DNA of 64,000 nt from Rotaria sordida (Eukaryota; Rotifera; Eurotatoria; Philodinida; Philodinidae), in contig CAJNOL010000346.1 in the NCBI GenBank assembly GCA_905250125.1, positions 62,001 to 126,000 on the forward strand, written 5' to 3'. The translations under genes were made by a program, and so were the position numbers. Below are positions 63,587 through 64,000 of this stretch, piece after piece (position 1 is the first letter of the stretch; every line of letters starts with the position of its first letter). The notes beneath the pieces are model-generated. The model was not told the origin of the DNA. It ran no database searches and worked only from the letters and a program-made list of their open reading frames with translations.

Positions 63587-63762
63587 TATACTTTATCAAT
63601 TGTCGACAAATGTACAGAAAGAAATTTTTATAACAATGAAAATGATTTTCGAGAACACATTCACAAACGAAAAAAAAATGGAATTAAAGAACATTTTATT
63701 TTCAAACAAAATACACAGACTCTACATGCTTTATGTACAAAAATTCAAAAACATATACATAT

Positions 63763-64000
63763 TTATTTTCTTCGATTTCTTGTATTCATCATTGATTTTG
63801 CACGTTTCTTTGTTTGATTTTTATTTAGATTTGAACGTTTTTTTAAATTCGTTTGATCATCTCTATCATTATCATGACTACGAGTTCGTATCATAGATTT
63901 GGTACGAAGTCGAGTTGATGAATATTTCGATTTATTATTATTATTATTATTATCATCATCATCAGTTATTCTTGTTGTTGATAGAGTAATATTATTCAAT
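63763..64000 (-). CDS. 3' part of a basic, Ser/Arg-rich protein, cut by the window
   Basis: An open frame enters from beyond the window end and stops at 63763-63765. It reads a poly-Asp/poly-Asn stretch, then SSTRLRTKSMIRTRSHDNDR and a basic tail TKKRAKSMMNTRNRRK that resembles a nuclear localisation or nucleic-acid-binding tail. It is on the same strand and 177 bp upstream of the second myristoylation-type gene. The upstream exons are outside the window, so its identity is unknown. Confidence 0.5.
   Translation of the reverse strand, partial: LNNITLSTTRITDDDDNNNNNNKSKYSSTRLRTKSMIRTRSHDNDRDDQTNLKKRSNLNKNQTKKRAKSMMNTRNRRK

Overview
The window reads as AT-rich (roughly 70% A+T by eye) animal nuclear DNA with densely intron-split genes: many introns are only 50-65 nt, with GT/AG ends and phases that join cleanly. 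The best lineage clue is the gene at 6968-10320, an F-box/LRR-like protein with an N-terminal F-box of the type EDLSNELIYEIFDYFDY and a C-terminus ending DYTIERIHGGLYLWW. As I recall them, such proteins are greatly expanded in bdelloid rotifers. A metazoan gene set (KAT8, BRCA1-type BRCT, an Iroquois-like TALE homeobox, Hakai, a Hox2-like gene, FBXO22, an NFIL3-like bZIP, CCDC93) fits, so I infer a bdelloid rotifer. Species is not decidable from sequence alone. One 100-N scaffold gap lies at 28937-29036.

Layout. 1-1746: repeat-bearing flank. 1747-4675 (-): KAT8/MOF histone acetyltransferase. 6968-10320 (-): F-box/LRR-like gene. 10597-12378 (-): tandem BRCT pair of BRCA1 type without recognisable 5' exons. 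13590-14197 (-): Iroquois-like homeobox, head to head with 14394-16827 (+), Hakai/CBLL1. 19891-20380 (+): small unknown gene. 22078-24167 (+): Hox2-like homeobox gene with a 17-nt microexon. 26313-28367 (+): FBXO22. 28368-33709: gap and repeats. 33710-34270 (-): NFIL3-like bZIP. 34965-40119 (+): CCDC93 of the Commander/CCC complex. 41910-42287 (-): four-helix membrane protein copy broken by a TGA, beside its apparently intact relative at 43447-43935 (-). 45096-57903 (+): a 13-exon, 1549-residue low-complexity protein with AKAP2/MISP-like coiled motifs. 60547-61283 and 62962-63586 (-): two adjacent related genes with N-myristoylation-type starts. 63763-64000 (-): 3' end of a gene leaving the window.

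The genes form no operon or pathway; they are independent eukaryotic loci. The unusual theme is non-coding. Many long introns and intergenic spaces hold long imperfect inverted repeats (foldbacks of about 0.25-1.4 kb, some nested). In Hakai intron 2 and CCDC93 intron 7 the foldback fills nearly the whole intron, so the pre-mRNA should form a long hairpin. Several dispersed repeat families recur, including a direct duplication (18.6-19.2 kb and 33.0-33.6 kb) carrying the end of an unidentified coding region.

Exon boundaries were placed by eye from splice sites, reading phase and family similarity. No alignment or search was run.
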